Notes under the pieces: generated by a model
Database searches by the model: none
The model's input: the letters and a program-made list of their open reading frames with translations, nothing else
Told to the model about the DNA's origin: nothing
In this document: piece after piece, positions 34,809 to 43,133 of the stretch
How positions within the stretch are numbered: position 1 is the first letter of the stretch
Layout of the letters: every line of letters starts with the position of its first letter
Assembly (NCBI RefSeq): GCF_900102365.1
Contig: NZ_FOIN01000003.1
Coordinates: 1-64,000, forward strand
DNA: 64,000 nucleotides
Source of the DNA: Thomasclavelia cocleata
Lineage (GTDB): Bacteria; Bacillota_I; Bacilli_A; Erysipelotrichales; Coprobacillaceae
Direction of reading: 5' to 3'
Translations under genes and position numbers: made by a program

Positions 34809-35252
34809 CTACACCTCCATTTTTTTAATCATTAGATATGCATCTTCATGATTATCTTGATAATAATTTTTTCGTATTGTAACAATCTTAAAACCATATT
34901 TTTTATATAAATTAATAGCTTTTTGATTTGATATCCGTACTTCCAAATTTATATTTCTATAACCTAAATGTTTTGTAACCTCCACACATTTATCCATTAA
35001 CATTTTAGCATAACCATTTCTTTGATACTCTTTCTTTACCCCTAGAGTCGTAATTTGAGTCTGATCACCCAACAGCCACATTCCTATATACCCTAATATT
35101 TCTCCATCTTCTTCTAAAACCAGGATAGATGAAAAAACATTTTTACCTAATTCATATTCAAATGCATCTTTTTCCCATGGTGTACTAAATAGTTTATGTT
35201 CTAATGCTACTACTGTATCAATATCAGGCCAAACCATTTGCCTTATTAGCAT
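34809..35252 (-). CDS. rimI: Ribosomal-protein-alanine acetyltransferase RimI
   Basis: 147 residues, GNAT fold. IRQMVWPDIDTVVALEHKLF is the typical RimI N-terminus. The acetyl-CoA site GVKKEYQRNGYAKMLMDKC (about 72-90) follows, and the end has NLEVRISNQKAINLYKKYGF, the standard RimI motif. The product of the rimI-tsaB-tsaD neighbourhood acetylates the N-terminus of S18 in E. coli; the target in Firmicutes is less certain. It overlaps tsaB by 7 nt. Confidence 0.93.
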   Translation of the reverse strand: MLIRQMVWPDIDTVVALEHKLFSTPWEKDAFEYELGKNVFSSILVLEEDGEILGYIGMWLLGDQTQITTLGVKKEYQRNGYAKMLMDKCVEVTKHLGYRNINLEVRISNQKAINLYKKYGFKIVTIRKNYYQDNHEDAYLMIKKMEV

Positions 35253-35848
35253 AGTTTTTTAGCCTCAACATCTTTTAAATAATGAGGTACTAGGCTATCA
35301 ACATCAATAATAAAATCAACACTTTTAGCTGCCTGATAGATATTTTCACTTAAATCAATTTCAATCTTATCATAACCTACTATCTCATTATCACCTATTA
35401 CAGGATAATCACTATATTGCTGCTTAAAAGTCTCAAAATCATCAATCAACATTATTTGATCTTCAATAATACTATGATTATTATCATACACTCCAACAAA
35501 AATTTTATTACTTCTGGCATCAATAACACTGATTGCTTTATTTTTACCTGCATAACCATGTAAAGATGATACTGCTTTTATTTTTATTTTACTTATTGTG
35601 GCTAATGTTTTAGCAATCGTCAAAGCTACCCTTTGTCCTGTATAAGATCCTGGTCCAATAGTAATAATCATTTGTTCAACATCTAACATATCAATATTAT
35701 TTTTAATCAACATCTCATTTAAATATGTCAAAGCATATTCTGATTGTCTTTTATTCCCATTCTCTTGATATTTATCAATACATTTATCATTTTCATACAA
35801 AGCAATTACTAAATATGTATTTGATGTATCCATTACAATTGCTTTCAT
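35246..35848 (-). CDS. tsaB: tRNA threonylcarbamoyladenosine biosynthesis protein TsaB
   Basis: A non-catalytic partner of TsaD in t6A synthesis, 200 residues of the same ASKHA fold. MKAIVMDTSNTYLVIALYEN starts the fold, and ITIGPGSYTGQRVALTIAKT (about 63-82) is the TsaB signature. The C-terminus has SLVPHYLKDVEAKKL. It overlaps tsaE by 4 nt and rimI by 7 nt. Confidence 0.94.
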   Translation of the reverse strand: MKAIVMDTSNTYLVIALYENDKCIDKYQENGNKRQSEYALTYLNEMLIKNNIDMLDVEQMIITIGPGSYTGQRVALTIAKTLATISKIKIKAVSSLHGYAGKNKAISVIDARSNKIFVGVYDNNHSIIEDQIMLIDDFETFKQQYSDYPVIGDNEIVGYDKIEIDLSENIYQAAKSVDFIIDVDSLVPHYLKDVEAKKLC

Positions 35849-36297
35849 TTAAAATCCTCCATTAATTGTTCATATCTATGACCAATTGCCTTAAACGTAA
35901 ACTCCCGTACACTTTCGTCAATTTTCTTTATTATGATTTCTAAACGCTGAACAGGTAAAATTTCTTCAATATAATTTGCCCACTCAACTACACATATATC
36001 ATCACTATCAAAAATTTCTTCAAATCCTAAATCATCATCTTGTCCTTCTAAACGATAAGCATCAAAATGTGATAATTTTAATCTACCAGAATATTGTTTT
36101 AAGATGGTAAAAGTAGGACTATTAATAATCTTTTTAATCTCTAATCCTTGACCAATTCCTTTAGTAAAGGTAGTTTTACCAGCTCCTAAATCACCACTTA
36201 AAGTAATCAACATATTTGGCTTTAATACTCTACCTAACCTATTTCCTAATTCAATTGTTTCCTCTAGACTATTAATTCTAATTACTTTTTCCATCAT
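35845..36297 (-). CDS. tsaE: tRNA threonylcarbamoyladenosine biosynthesis ATPase TsaE
   Basis: 150 residues. The Walker A motif GDLGAGKTTFTKGI lies at about 35-48, and SPTFTILKQY follows as in all TsaE proteins. LSHFDAYRL and VVEWANYI complete the core. It hydrolyses ATP to reset the TsaB-TsaD complex. It is the first gene of the tsaE-tsaB-rimI-tsaD-rex operon and follows the DUF402 gene by 6 nt, so that gene may be on the same transcript. Confidence 0.95.
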   Translation of the reverse strand: MMEKVIRINSLEETIELGNRLGRVLKPNMLITLSGDLGAGKTTFTKGIGQGLEIKKIINSPTFTILKQYSGRLKLSHFDAYRLEGQDDDLGFEEIFDSDDICVVEWANYIEEILPVQRLEIIIKKIDESVREFTFKAIGHRYEQLMEDFK

Positions 36298-36303
36298 TAC
36301 CTC

Positions 36304-36837
36304 CTATCCTTGAGTTAGATCTTCATAAACATGATACCAGTGTTTCGTAAAAGCTTCATCAAATGGTCCTGCTCTTTTTGAAGCTAAATCAATTAATATA
36401 TCTAACTGTTTTTTTAATATTTCATCTAATTCTTTAGAATAATTCATTTGTTTAGCATGTTGCCGATACTCTTCTTCATCTAAAATCCGGTAATTCCCAT
36501 CTGGAAATACTTTTAAATCCAAATCATAATCAATATATTTTAAAGCTTCGCCATCATATAGTGTTGGTGAAGCAATATTACAATAATAATAAACTCCTGT
36601 TTTACGAATCATACAAATAACATTATACCATTTTTTCTTAGGAAAATAACAGATTGCTGGCTCCCTTGTATGCCACATTCTTCCATCAGCTTCTGTAACT
36701 AAGGTACGATTATTTATTGCAATAAAATGATCATCATTTTCATCTAAGATGAATCCCTTGGACCAGCACCGATGAATACTACCATTGTGCTTATAACAAT
36801 GAATTAATACTTTTTTTCCTACTAGGGAATTTGACAT
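36304..36837 (-). CDS. ntdP: DUF402 nucleoside tri/diphosphate phosphatase (NtdP-like)
   Basis: 177 residues of the DUF402 family, with the usual length and motifs of Bacillus NtdP/YgaC: KGFILDENDDHFIAINNRT, REPAICYFPKKKWYNVICMI, YYCNIASPTLYDGEALKYID, DYDLDLKVFPDG and the C-terminal helix. NtdP hydrolyses nucleoside di- and triphosphates with metal ions. Asp and Tyr of the YYCNIASP and DYDLDL strands are expected in the active site. SD GAGAGGTAG precedes the ATG. It lies 6 nt before tsaE. Confidence 0.87.
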   Translation of the reverse strand: MSNSLVGKKVLIHCYKHNGSIHRCWSKGFILDENDDHFIAINNRTLVTEADGRMWHTREPAICYFPKKKWYNVICMIRKTGVYYYCNIASPTLYDGEALKYIDYDLDLKVFPDGNYRILDEEEYRQHAKQMNYSKELDEILKKQLDILIDLASKRAGPFDEAFTKHWYHVYEDLTQG

Positions 36838-36958
36838 CTTTTACTACCTCTCTTTATAACAGTACTATTATACACAAATTAAAGTTGTTTTTAAAGCTGA
36901 AACTTGAATTCTTAAATTTCTCTAATTTTTTTACAATATCATTTTATCATAAATAAAA

Positions 36959-36985
36959 ATTGACAGGTATAGAGTTCCTGTCAAT
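36959..36985 (-). terminator. Terminator after thiT
   Basis: ATTGACAGG / CCTGTCAAT with a 9-nt loop, followed by a T-rich stretch on the minus strand. Confidence 0.75.
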
Positions 36986-36991
36986 AAAATA

Positions 36992-37519
36992 TTATATTCT
37001 TATCATTTTCTTTAAACGTGGATACAAAATTATAAATAAAATAAAACATGTCAATAATGTTGCTAGATTATATGGTACATTATATGTTAAATTTGCTACT
37101 AATGGTGTAGCAAAAGCATACCATCCAGAAATTAAATGACAGATTGTTTTTAACACCATTACAATTATTATTCCAATCGGAAAATCAAACTTATTAACTT
37201 TTAAAAACGGAATAAAACCAATTAATCCAACAATTGCAAGTGGTAGCAAATAATCAAATATTAATGATAATGGACCATAAAATGTTGCTAAACCTAAAAC
37301 AAAATGTAATCCTACACATACTAATGAAACCACTAATCCATAACATGCTCCCATTAAATAACTACACATCATCAATGCTACTAATGAAAATGAAATATTT
37401 CCTCCATTTGGCATTGTCGGTGTGAATTGTGTCAAATACTCTAAGACGATCTGCAAAGCAGCAAATATGGCCATATAAGCCATTGTTTTGGTACTAATCT
37501 CAAATTTTTTGTTTTTCAT
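36992..37519 (-). CDS. thiT: ECF transporter S-component for thiamine (ThiT)
   Basis: 175 residues from ATG 37519, chosen because SD AAAGGGGAAA precedes it; the longer frame to 37555 has no SD and runs into the riboswitch. About six membrane segments. The N-terminal KTMAYMAIFAALQIVLEYL and MPNGGNISFSLVALMM are the ThiT signature, and GWYAFATPLVANLTYN lies in the later part. It imports thiamine with the shared EcfAA'T unit. Control by the TPP riboswitch just upstream confirms the substrate. Confidence 0.93.
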   Translation of the reverse strand: MKNKKFEISTKTMAYMAIFAALQIVLEYLTQFTPTMPNGGNISFSLVALMMCSYLMGACYGLVVSLVCVGLHFVLGLATFYGPLSLIFDYLLPLAIVGLIGFIPFLKVNKFDFPIGIIIVMVLKTICHLISGWYAFATPLVANLTYNVPYNLATLLTCFILFIILYPRLKKMIRI

Positions 37520-37566
37520 TCTTTGTTTCCCCTTTCTTATAAAAGAGCCAAACAAAATTAAAAAAT

Positions 37567-37590
37567 GCTTTTTTACAAGCGTAAAAAAGC
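37567..37590 (-). terminator. Attenuator terminator of the TPP riboswitch
   Basis: GCTTTTTTAC / GTAAAAAAGC followed on the minus strand by ATTTTTTA, between the aptamer and thiT. Confidence 0.8.
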
Positions 37591-37606
37591 AAACTATTTT
37601 AACATT

Positions 37607-37686
37607 GCTCTCTCTACGCTGGCATTACCCAGTTCAGATCATAAGGGTAAGGTTAGACCTTTCTCAGCAAAATGCACCCCTGGCTC
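37607..37686 (-). promoter_or_regulatory. TPP riboswitch (thi box)
   Basis: On the minus strand the conserved GGGGTGC, GCTGAGA, ACCCTTATGATCTGAACT and GGGTAATGCCAGCGTAG blocks are all present in order. It regulates thiT. Confidence 0.97.
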
Positions 37687-37692
37687 AACTAT

Positions 37693-37720
37693 ATTATAAA
37701 AGTTATTTGCAAAATATCAA
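37693..37720 (-). promoter_or_regulatory. Sigma-A promoter of the TPP riboswitch
   Basis: TTGATA (37715-37720), a 16-nt spacer and TATAAT (37693-37698) on the minus strand start just upstream of the aptamer. Confidence 0.65.
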
Positions 37721-37769
37721 GGAAAAATTGATAAAGCTATAGCATATAGCTAGAAAATTTATAAAATAG

Positions 37770-37778
37770 TGATATAAT
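37770..37778 (+). promoter_or_regulatory. Extended -10 promoter of ackA
   Basis: TGATATAAT gives an extended -10 (TG, one base, TATAAT), 27 nt before the ATG. There is no clear -35 box. Confidence 0.5.
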
Positions 37779-37805
37779 GACCATAGATTAAGGAGGCTTT
37801 ATAAA

Positions 37806-38996
37806 ATGGCAAAAATTATTTCTGTAAATGCAGGTAGTTCATCATTAAAATTTCAATTATTTGAAATGGATGATGAATCTGTTATTACATCAGGTGTAAT
37901 CGAAAGAATTGGTTTAGATGACTCAATTTTTACGATTAAATATAACGGAAAAAAAACTGTTACAACTAGTCCAATTAAAGATCATAAAGTTGCTGTTGAA
38001 CTTTTACTAGATACTTTAATTGAAAAAGGAATTGTTAAAAACCTAGATGAAATCAAAGGTGTTGGACATCGAGTAGTTCAAGGAGGAGCATACTTTAGCT
38101 CATCAGCTATTATTGATGAAGATGTTGTCAATAAAATTGATGAATTAAAATCATTGGCTCCATTACACAATCCAGCTCACTTAACTGGATATTATGCATT
38201 TAAAGAGGCTATTCCTAATGCTGGTGCTGTAGCTGTATTTGATACAGCTTTCCATCAAACATTGGAACCAAAATGCTATATCTATCCAATCCCATATAAA
38301 TATTACACTGATTACAAAGTACGTAAATATGGGGCTCATGGTACTAGTCATTACTATGTTTCTCAACGTTGCAACGAAATGTTAGGAAACCCTGAACATT
38401 CAAAAATCATTGTTGCTCACTTAGGTGCAGGAGGATCTTTAAGCGCTGTTAAAGATGGTAAATCAGTAAATACTTCAATGGGATTTACACCACTTGCTGG
38501 AATTATGATGGGAACTCGTAGTGGTGATGTTGATCCTTCTGTAATTGATTATTTGATTGAAGAAGTTGGCATGGATATGAAAGAAGTAATTACGATGTTA
38601 AATAAAGAATCAGGTCTACTTGGTATTTCTGGAGTTTCTAGTGATTTTAGAGATGTTCAAAATGCTGCTTTAGAAGGTAATGAACGTGCTCAATTAGCAA
38701 TTGATATTTTTTATCGTCGGGTTATTGCTTATATTGGACGTTATTTTATTGCGTTAGGTGGAGTTGATGCAATTTGTTTTACAGCTGGAATTGGTGAAAA
38801 TTCATTCTTTGCAAGAAAAGGAATTTGTGATCTGTTAAAAGATGCTTTAGGTATTGAAATAGATGAAGATGCAAATGTCAATGGTCAAGGAGATCGTTTA
38901 ATAAGTACTCCTAATTCAAAAGTTAAAGTCTTTGTTATCCCAACTAATGAAGAATTAGTTATCGCTCGCGATACTAAACGTTTATTAAAATTATAA
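37806..38996 (+). CDS. ackA: Acetate kinase
   Basis: Makes ATP and acetate from acetyl phosphate, the energy-yielding step of mixed-acid fermentation. 396 residues. The N-terminal SVNAGSSSLKFQLFEM, the motif HRVVQGG, the catalytic VFDTAFH, GAHGTSHYYV, HLGAGGSL, and FTAGIGENS are all intact. No pta gene is adjacent, unlike many genomes. It has its own promoter (37770-37778) and a strong terminator at 39001-39026. Confidence 0.97.
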   Translation: MAKIISVNAGSSSLKFQLFEMDDESVITSGVIERIGLDDSIFTIKYNGKKTVTTSPIKDHKVAVELLLDTLIEKGIVKNLDEIKGVGHRVVQGGAYFSSSAIIDEDVVNKIDELKSLAPLHNPAHLTGYYAFKEAIPNAGAVAVFDTAFHQTLEPKCYIYPIPYKYYTDYKVRKYGAHGTSHYYVSQRCNEMLGNPEHSKIIVAHLGAGGSLSAVKDGKSVNTSMGFTPLAGIMMGTRSGDVDPSVIDYLIEEVGMDMKEVITMLNKESGLLGISGVSSDFRDVQNAALEGNERAQLAIDIFYRRVIAYIGRYFIALGGVDAICFTAGIGENSFFARKGICDLLKDALGIEIDEDANVNGQGDRLISTPNSKVKVFVIPTNEELVIARDTKRLLKL

Positions 38997-39000
38997 AAAT

Positions 39001-39026
39001 AACATGTAGCTAAAAAGCTACATGTT
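39001..39026 (+). terminator. Terminator after ackA
   Basis: AACATGTAGCT / AGCTACATGTT with an AAAA loop, followed by T's. Confidence 0.8.
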
Positions 39027-39033
39027 TTAGTGT

Positions 39034-39699
39034 ATGAAAATCAAAAATTATTTTAAAGCAACGATTCATGAGTCATTGCTTATTGGCATATTACTTGCCT
39101 TAGTTGGGGGTTTTTTAGATATTTATACATATATTCTAAAGGGAAATGTTTTTGCTAATGCCCAAACTGGAAATATAGTTCTAATGGGGTTAAAATTAGC
39201 TAATCAAGATTATTTGGGGGCTATCTATTATTTAATTCCTATTTCCACTTTTTTTCTAGGAATTATTATTAGTGAATATATAAAACATAAATTAAGTAAA
39301 GTACAGTATATGGAATGGCAACATTTAATAATAATTATTGAAACAATTTTCTTAGCCTTAATTGCTTTCATTCCTGAGAACATCCCAAATCTTTTTTGTA
39401 ATGCTGCAATTGGTTTAGTTTGTTCCTTGCAAGTTAATACATTTAAAACTATAAATAAATTACCCTATGCATCTACAATGTGCACTGGAAATTTACGATC
39501 TGCTGGACAAAAATTATCTGCCTTTTTGTATCAAAAAGATAAAAATTCTTTAAATCATTGTTTTAATTATTTAATAATCATTTCTTCTTTTATTTTAGGA
39601 GCAATAATTGCAACTATATTAATTAACTTATTTAATCAAATAGCCCTTTTATTCTGTTGTTTTATTTTAATCATTACTCTACTTATTTTAGTTTATTAG
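39034..39699 (+). CDS. YoaK family (DUF1275) small membrane permease
   Basis: 221 residues with five to six predicted membrane helices. The family motif GGFLDIYTYILKGNVFANAQ (about 22-41), followed by TGNIVLMGL, is typical of YoaK/DUF1275 proteins. The motif NLRSAGQKL in the middle is also shared. Function is unknown; no substrate is proven for the family. The ATG at 39034 follows the ackA terminator by only a few bases and has no clear SD, so expression may be weak or start elsewhere. Confidence 0.85.
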   Translation: MKIKNYFKATIHESLLIGILLALVGGFLDIYTYILKGNVFANAQTGNIVLMGLKLANQDYLGAIYYLIPISTFFLGIIISEYIKHKLSKVQYMEWQHLIIIIETIFLALIAFIPENIPNLFCNAAIGLVCSLQVNTFKTINKLPYASTMCTGNLRSAGQKLSAFLYQKDKNSLNHCFNYLIIISSFILGAIIATILINLFNQIALLFCCFILIITLLILVY

Positions 39700-39721
39700 C
39701 CTATTATATAGGCTTTTTTTA
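39698..39721 (+). terminator. Terminator after the YoaK gene
   Basis: AGCCTAT / ATAGGCT followed by TTTTTTT, overlapping the stop codon. Confidence 0.8.
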
Positions 39722-40237
39722 TTTTAATAAATGCTCTTCTACATATTGAACAATTTCTTGACGATCACTTAAAACTTCACAAAATTGTTTTCTTAAATCT
39801 AAACGTTGCATATCAACACAACGAATTTCACTTAACTGTAAACGGCTTTTTGTTCTCGTATTAGACATCATCACATCAACGTCTAATTCAAACTCAGGAT
39901 TACATCCTGTTCCTTTCAAAGAAGTACATGGTATAATCAGCATTTTATAACCTAAATCCTTTAGAATATAACACCAATGTCCATCCATCAATTCTTTTGG
40001 AAATCCTCTACCAATATTGAAATATGCTAATTGGTGAACCTTAGGTCGATTAGGTAAATGGTAATATGTATTATCAATATCTCGTCCTCCATCTTTAACT
40101 AAATGGCAATAAAAATATTCTAACTGATTAGTTAAATGCTTTAATGAACAACTGTATTTTTCAACATCATAAATTCCTGTTTCTTCTAAGTTTTCCAATG
40201 ATTTACTAATCTCTGCTAGATTATCATGAACACTCAT
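39719..40237 (-). CDS. MazF/PemK-like toxin-domain protein with no adjacent antitoxin
   Basis: 172 residues. The C-terminal 105 residues look like the PemK/MazF ribonuclease fold: YFNIGRGFPKELMDGHWCYI, LIIPCTSLKGTGCNPEFELDV, KSRLQLSEIRCVDMQRLDL. The first 60 residues are helical (DNLAEISKSLENLEETG, SLKHLTNQLEYFYCHLVKDG) and might act as a linked regulatory part. MazF toxins cut mRNA, but this longer type is not characterised and may not be toxic. No antitoxin ORF is next to it. A promoter and SD AGGAGG precede the ATG. Confidence 0.7.
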   Translation of the reverse strand: MSVHDNLAEISKSLENLEETGIYDVEKYSCSLKHLTNQLEYFYCHLVKDGGRDIDNTYYHLPNRPKVHQLAYFNIGRGFPKELMDGHWCYILKDLGYKMLIIPCTSLKGTGCNPEFELDVDVMMSNTRTKSRLQLSEIRCVDMQRLDLRKQFCEVLSDRQEIVQYVEEHLLK

Positions 40238-40389
40238 ATATCTTACCTCCTATTATCTTTTACATTTTTTAGCTGTAAAATTACTTTTATTCTTTACAAC
40301 TTTTCTTTATTTATTCATATTTGTATTATTTTTTATAAATTTTATATATTTGATAACGTTTTCATTGAAAAAAAATATAATAATATAGG

Positions 40390-40417
40390 TTGCTTTTTAT
40401 TTTTATTTGTATATAAT
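40390..40417 (+). promoter_or_regulatory. Sigma-A promoter of the glmS transcript
   Basis: TTGCTT (40390-40395), a 16-nt spacer and TATAAT (40412-40417) lie just upstream of the ribozyme. Confidence 0.6.
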
Positions 40418-40442
40418 AGCAACTGTTATTAAAAGGAGACAT

Positions 40443-40590
40443 GTTAAAAATAGCGCCAGAACTAATTCAATTAGTTGACGAGGACTAGGTTTATCGAAAA
40501 ATTCGGCGGGTGACCTAGAGGTATGATACTACCTAAACAATGAACAAAAATAGTGAGTGATCATTAAACAAATTCATTCGGTATCCTCCA
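40443..40590 (+). ncRNA. glmS ribozyme (glucosamine-6-phosphate-activated)
   Basis: The core AGCGCCAGAACT (from 40452) follows a short leader, with expected self-cleavage just before G40453. TTGACGAGGACTAGGTTTAT, GGCGGGTGACCTAGAGG and the closing ATTCATTCGGTATCC match the known catalytic core and its 3' helices. Cleavage by glucosamine-6-phosphate destabilises the glmS mRNA, giving feedback control. Confidence 0.96.
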
Positions 40591-40630
40591 TTAATAACAT
40601 AATAAAATTTAATATTATGGAGGAATTTTT

Positions 40631-42448
40631 ATGTGTGGAATTACTGCGTTTTCTGGTAAAGAAGATGCTTTACCATTTTTATTGCAAGGACTTTCTAAAT
40701 TAGAGTATCGAGGTTATGATTCAGCAGGAGTTACTCTTGTTGATAATAATAAACTCTTTACTCTTAAAACCAAAGGAAGACTTCAAAATCTTATTGATCA
40801 ACTTGATCATGATGCTCCAACTGGTTTAGTGGGAATTGGGCATACTCGCTGGGCAACCCATGGTATCCCTTCAAATCTTAATTCTCATCCCCATACCAAT
40901 AATAACAATACGATTTCATTAGTGCATAATGGAATTATTGAAAATTATCGTGATTTAAAAGAAAAACTATTAGCTCAAGGTTATACTTTTAAAAGTGAGA
41001 CTGATAGTGAAGTTGTTGTTCATCTATTAGACTCTTATTATCATGGAAATATGCTTGAAGCATTAAAAAAAGTAATTAGTCAAATTCAAGGAAGCTATGC
41101 TTTGTGTATTGTTTCAACTTTAGAACCAGACACAGTTTATGTAACTAAAAAAGACAGTCCATTAGTTCTAGGAAAAAGTGAACATGCTAGTTTTGGTGCA
41201 AGTGATATTCCTGCTCTATTAGACTATACTAAAGATGTTTATTTTATTGAAGACTACGAGATTGCCAGATTATGTAAAGATAAAATAACTTTTTATAATA
41301 TAGATGGCACTGAGATATACAAAGAAATTACTCATATTCCTTATGATAGCGAGGCTGCACAAAAAGATGGCTATGATACATTCATGTTAAAAGAGATTCA
41401 TGAACAGCCACATGCAATTAGTGAAACCCTTAGAGGCCGTATTGAAAACAAAGAACGTATTATTTTACCAGAACTTGATGTTATAAAAAGCCGTTTTAAA
41501 ACTTTTAACAAAGCATATTTTATCGCTTGTGGTACTGCTTACCATGCCTGTTTATCAGGTGCTAATATCTTAGAAAGACTAACTGGTATCCCAACATCTA
41601 CTCAAGCAGCCTCTGAATTTAGGTATGGTGAACCAATTATTGATGAAAAAACTTTATGTATTTTTGTCTCTCAATCAGGAGAAACTGCTGATACGTTGGC
41701 AGCTTTAAGATTAGCAAAAGCAAAAAAAGCAACTGTAATCGCTGTAGCAAACGTACTTGGTTCAACAATTTCTCGTGAAGCTACAGCTACAATTTACACA
41801 TGTGCTGGACCTGAAATTGCTGTAGCTAGTACTAAAGCATATACTACTCAAGTTATTGTTTTATTACTGCTAGCTATGTATATTGCTCAAACCTTAGGTA
41901 AGAAAAGTGAAATTTACAGAGATATTATTAAAGATATCATCCTATTGCCTAAGCAAATTAAAAATATCTTGAAAGATGAAAAAATATTTGAAAAATATGC
42001 TAATTATTTAAAAAAACAACATGATGCTTATTATATTGGACGCAATCTTGATTATGCATCTGTTTTAGAAGGAGCTCTAAAACTAAAAGAAGTTTCTTAT
42101 ATTCATGCAGATGCTTATATTGCAGGAGAATTAAAACATGGACCAATTGCTCTAATTGAAAAAGGAAGCGTAGTTATTGCAGTTGCTACTCAACCTCATA
42201 TTGCTACTAAAACAATTAGTAATATTCAAGAAACTATTGCTAGAGGAGCAAAAGTTATCTTATTTACTTTATCTAATGAAGAGGCTGGAAATGTTGATGA
42301 AATCTATTATATGCCTAACATAAATCCAATTCTTCAAGCCATTTTAGTAGCTGTTCCATTACAACTTATTGCATATTATGCTGCAAAACTTAAAGGCTGT
42401 GATGTTGATAAGCCTCGTAATCTTGCTAAATCTGTTACTGTTGAATAA
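40631..42448 (+). CDS. glmS: Glutamine-fructose-6-phosphate aminotransferase (isomerizing)
   Basis: Makes glucosamine 6-phosphate for cell-wall and capsule sugars. 605 residues. Cys2 (MCGITAFSG) is the nucleophile of the glutaminase domain, with GHTRWATHG near 74. Two sugar-isomerase domains follow (YFIACGTAYHACLSGANILE and SQSGETADTLAA), and the end is NLAKSVTVE, the conserved C-tail. The ribozyme upstream senses its product. Confidence 0.98.
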   Translation: MCGITAFSGKEDALPFLLQGLSKLEYRGYDSAGVTLVDNNKLFTLKTKGRLQNLIDQLDHDAPTGLVGIGHTRWATHGIPSNLNSHPHTNNNNTISLVHNGIIENYRDLKEKLLAQGYTFKSETDSEVVVHLLDSYYHGNMLEALKKVISQIQGSYALCIVSTLEPDTVYVTKKDSPLVLGKSEHASFGASDIPALLDYTKDVYFIEDYEIARLCKDKITFYNIDGTEIYKEITHIPYDSEAAQKDGYDTFMLKEIHEQPHAISETLRGRIENKERIILPELDVIKSRFKTFNKAYFIACGTAYHACLSGANILERLTGIPTSTQAASEFRYGEPIIDEKTLCIFVSQSGETADTLAALRLAKAKKATVIAVANVLGSTISREATATIYTCAGPEIAVASTKAYTTQVIVLLLLAMYIAQTLGKKSEIYRDIIKDIILLPKQIKNILKDEKIFEKYANYLKKQHDAYYIGRNLDYASVLEGALKLKEVSYIHADAYIAGELKHGPIALIEKGSVVIAVATQPHIATKTISNIQETIARGAKVILFTLSNEEAGNVDEIYYMPNINPILQAILVAVPLQLIAYYAAKLKGCDVDKPRNLAKSVTVE

Positions 42449-42477
42449 AAACGTGATTAACTCTAATCACGTTTTTT
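42447..42477 (+). terminator. Terminator after glmS
   Basis: AAAACGTGATT / AATCACGTTTTTT with a 7-nt loop. Confidence 0.85.
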
Positions 42478-42543
42478 GTATGATACCAGCCCTTGCCTTG
42501 TAATCTTAAATGCATAATTTATAGTAAGAAAGGAGATGACATA

Positions 42544-42897
42544 ATGGAATCATGTGACAATAACTATTGTATAAATGATTGTTGTAATGATAATTGCTGT
42601 AATGAAGATTGGTGTAATGATGATTGGTGTTGCGATACAATATGTTGTGACGAGAGATGTGCTTTAGCATCAATCATTCAATCTGTTGCGATGATAGAAG
42701 CCTCTCTATCTTCAATTATCTGTGCTGAAGGGTTGAAAATTAAAAAAGCAGTATGTCTTGCAAACAATTTAAATGAATTAATCAGAATCAATGAATCTGT
42801 TAGGGAAACAATTGAAATCATCAGTCAATTAGAAGAAGCCTTGAAACAAAAAGCTGTTTATGCAATTGAAGCATTAAAAGAACTAAAAACTGATTAA
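42544..42897 (+). CDS. Cys-rich protein with spore-surface-like helical C-domain
   Basis: 117 residues from ATG 42544 with SD AGAAAGGAG. The first 40 residues are almost only Cys, Asn and Asp: repeats of NxxCC and DDWCC type (NDCCNDNCC, NEDWCNDDWCC, CDERC). The rest is helical: ALASIIQSVAMIEASLSSII, CAEGLKIKKAV, LIRINESVRETIEIISQLEE. This matches a helix set that I recall from clostridial/Bacillus exosporium-type and other spore surface proteins. The Cys block could cross-link by disulfides or bind metal. A spore-coat role is inferred from this and from the spore operon nearby. Confidence 0.6.
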   Translation: MESCDNNYCINDCCNDNCCNEDWCNDDWCCDTICCDERCALASIIQSVAMIEASLSSIICAEGLKIKKAVCLANNLNELIRINESVRETIEIISQLEEALKQKAVYAIEALKELKTD

Positions 42898-42933
42898 AAA
42901 AGAAATTGTAATAAAATAAACAGTCCTAAATAA

Positions 42934-42980
42934 AAAATACGATTTGAATCAGTAACTGATACTGAAGCAAATCGTATTTT
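42934..42980 (+). terminator. Terminator after the Cys-rich gene
   Basis: AAATACGATTT / AAATCGTATTTT with an inner CAGTAACTGATACTG pairing. Confidence 0.7.
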
Positions 42981-43133
42981 AATATAAAGCTAATTTAAAC
43001 TACTCATATATTATAGGTGACTAAAATCTCCCACTCCATTACAATCTCTTAAATATTTAACATACTATAATTGAGGATAATAAAACCTATCATCATTATT
43101 AAAACAAAATTTATTAGTAACATTATATTAATA

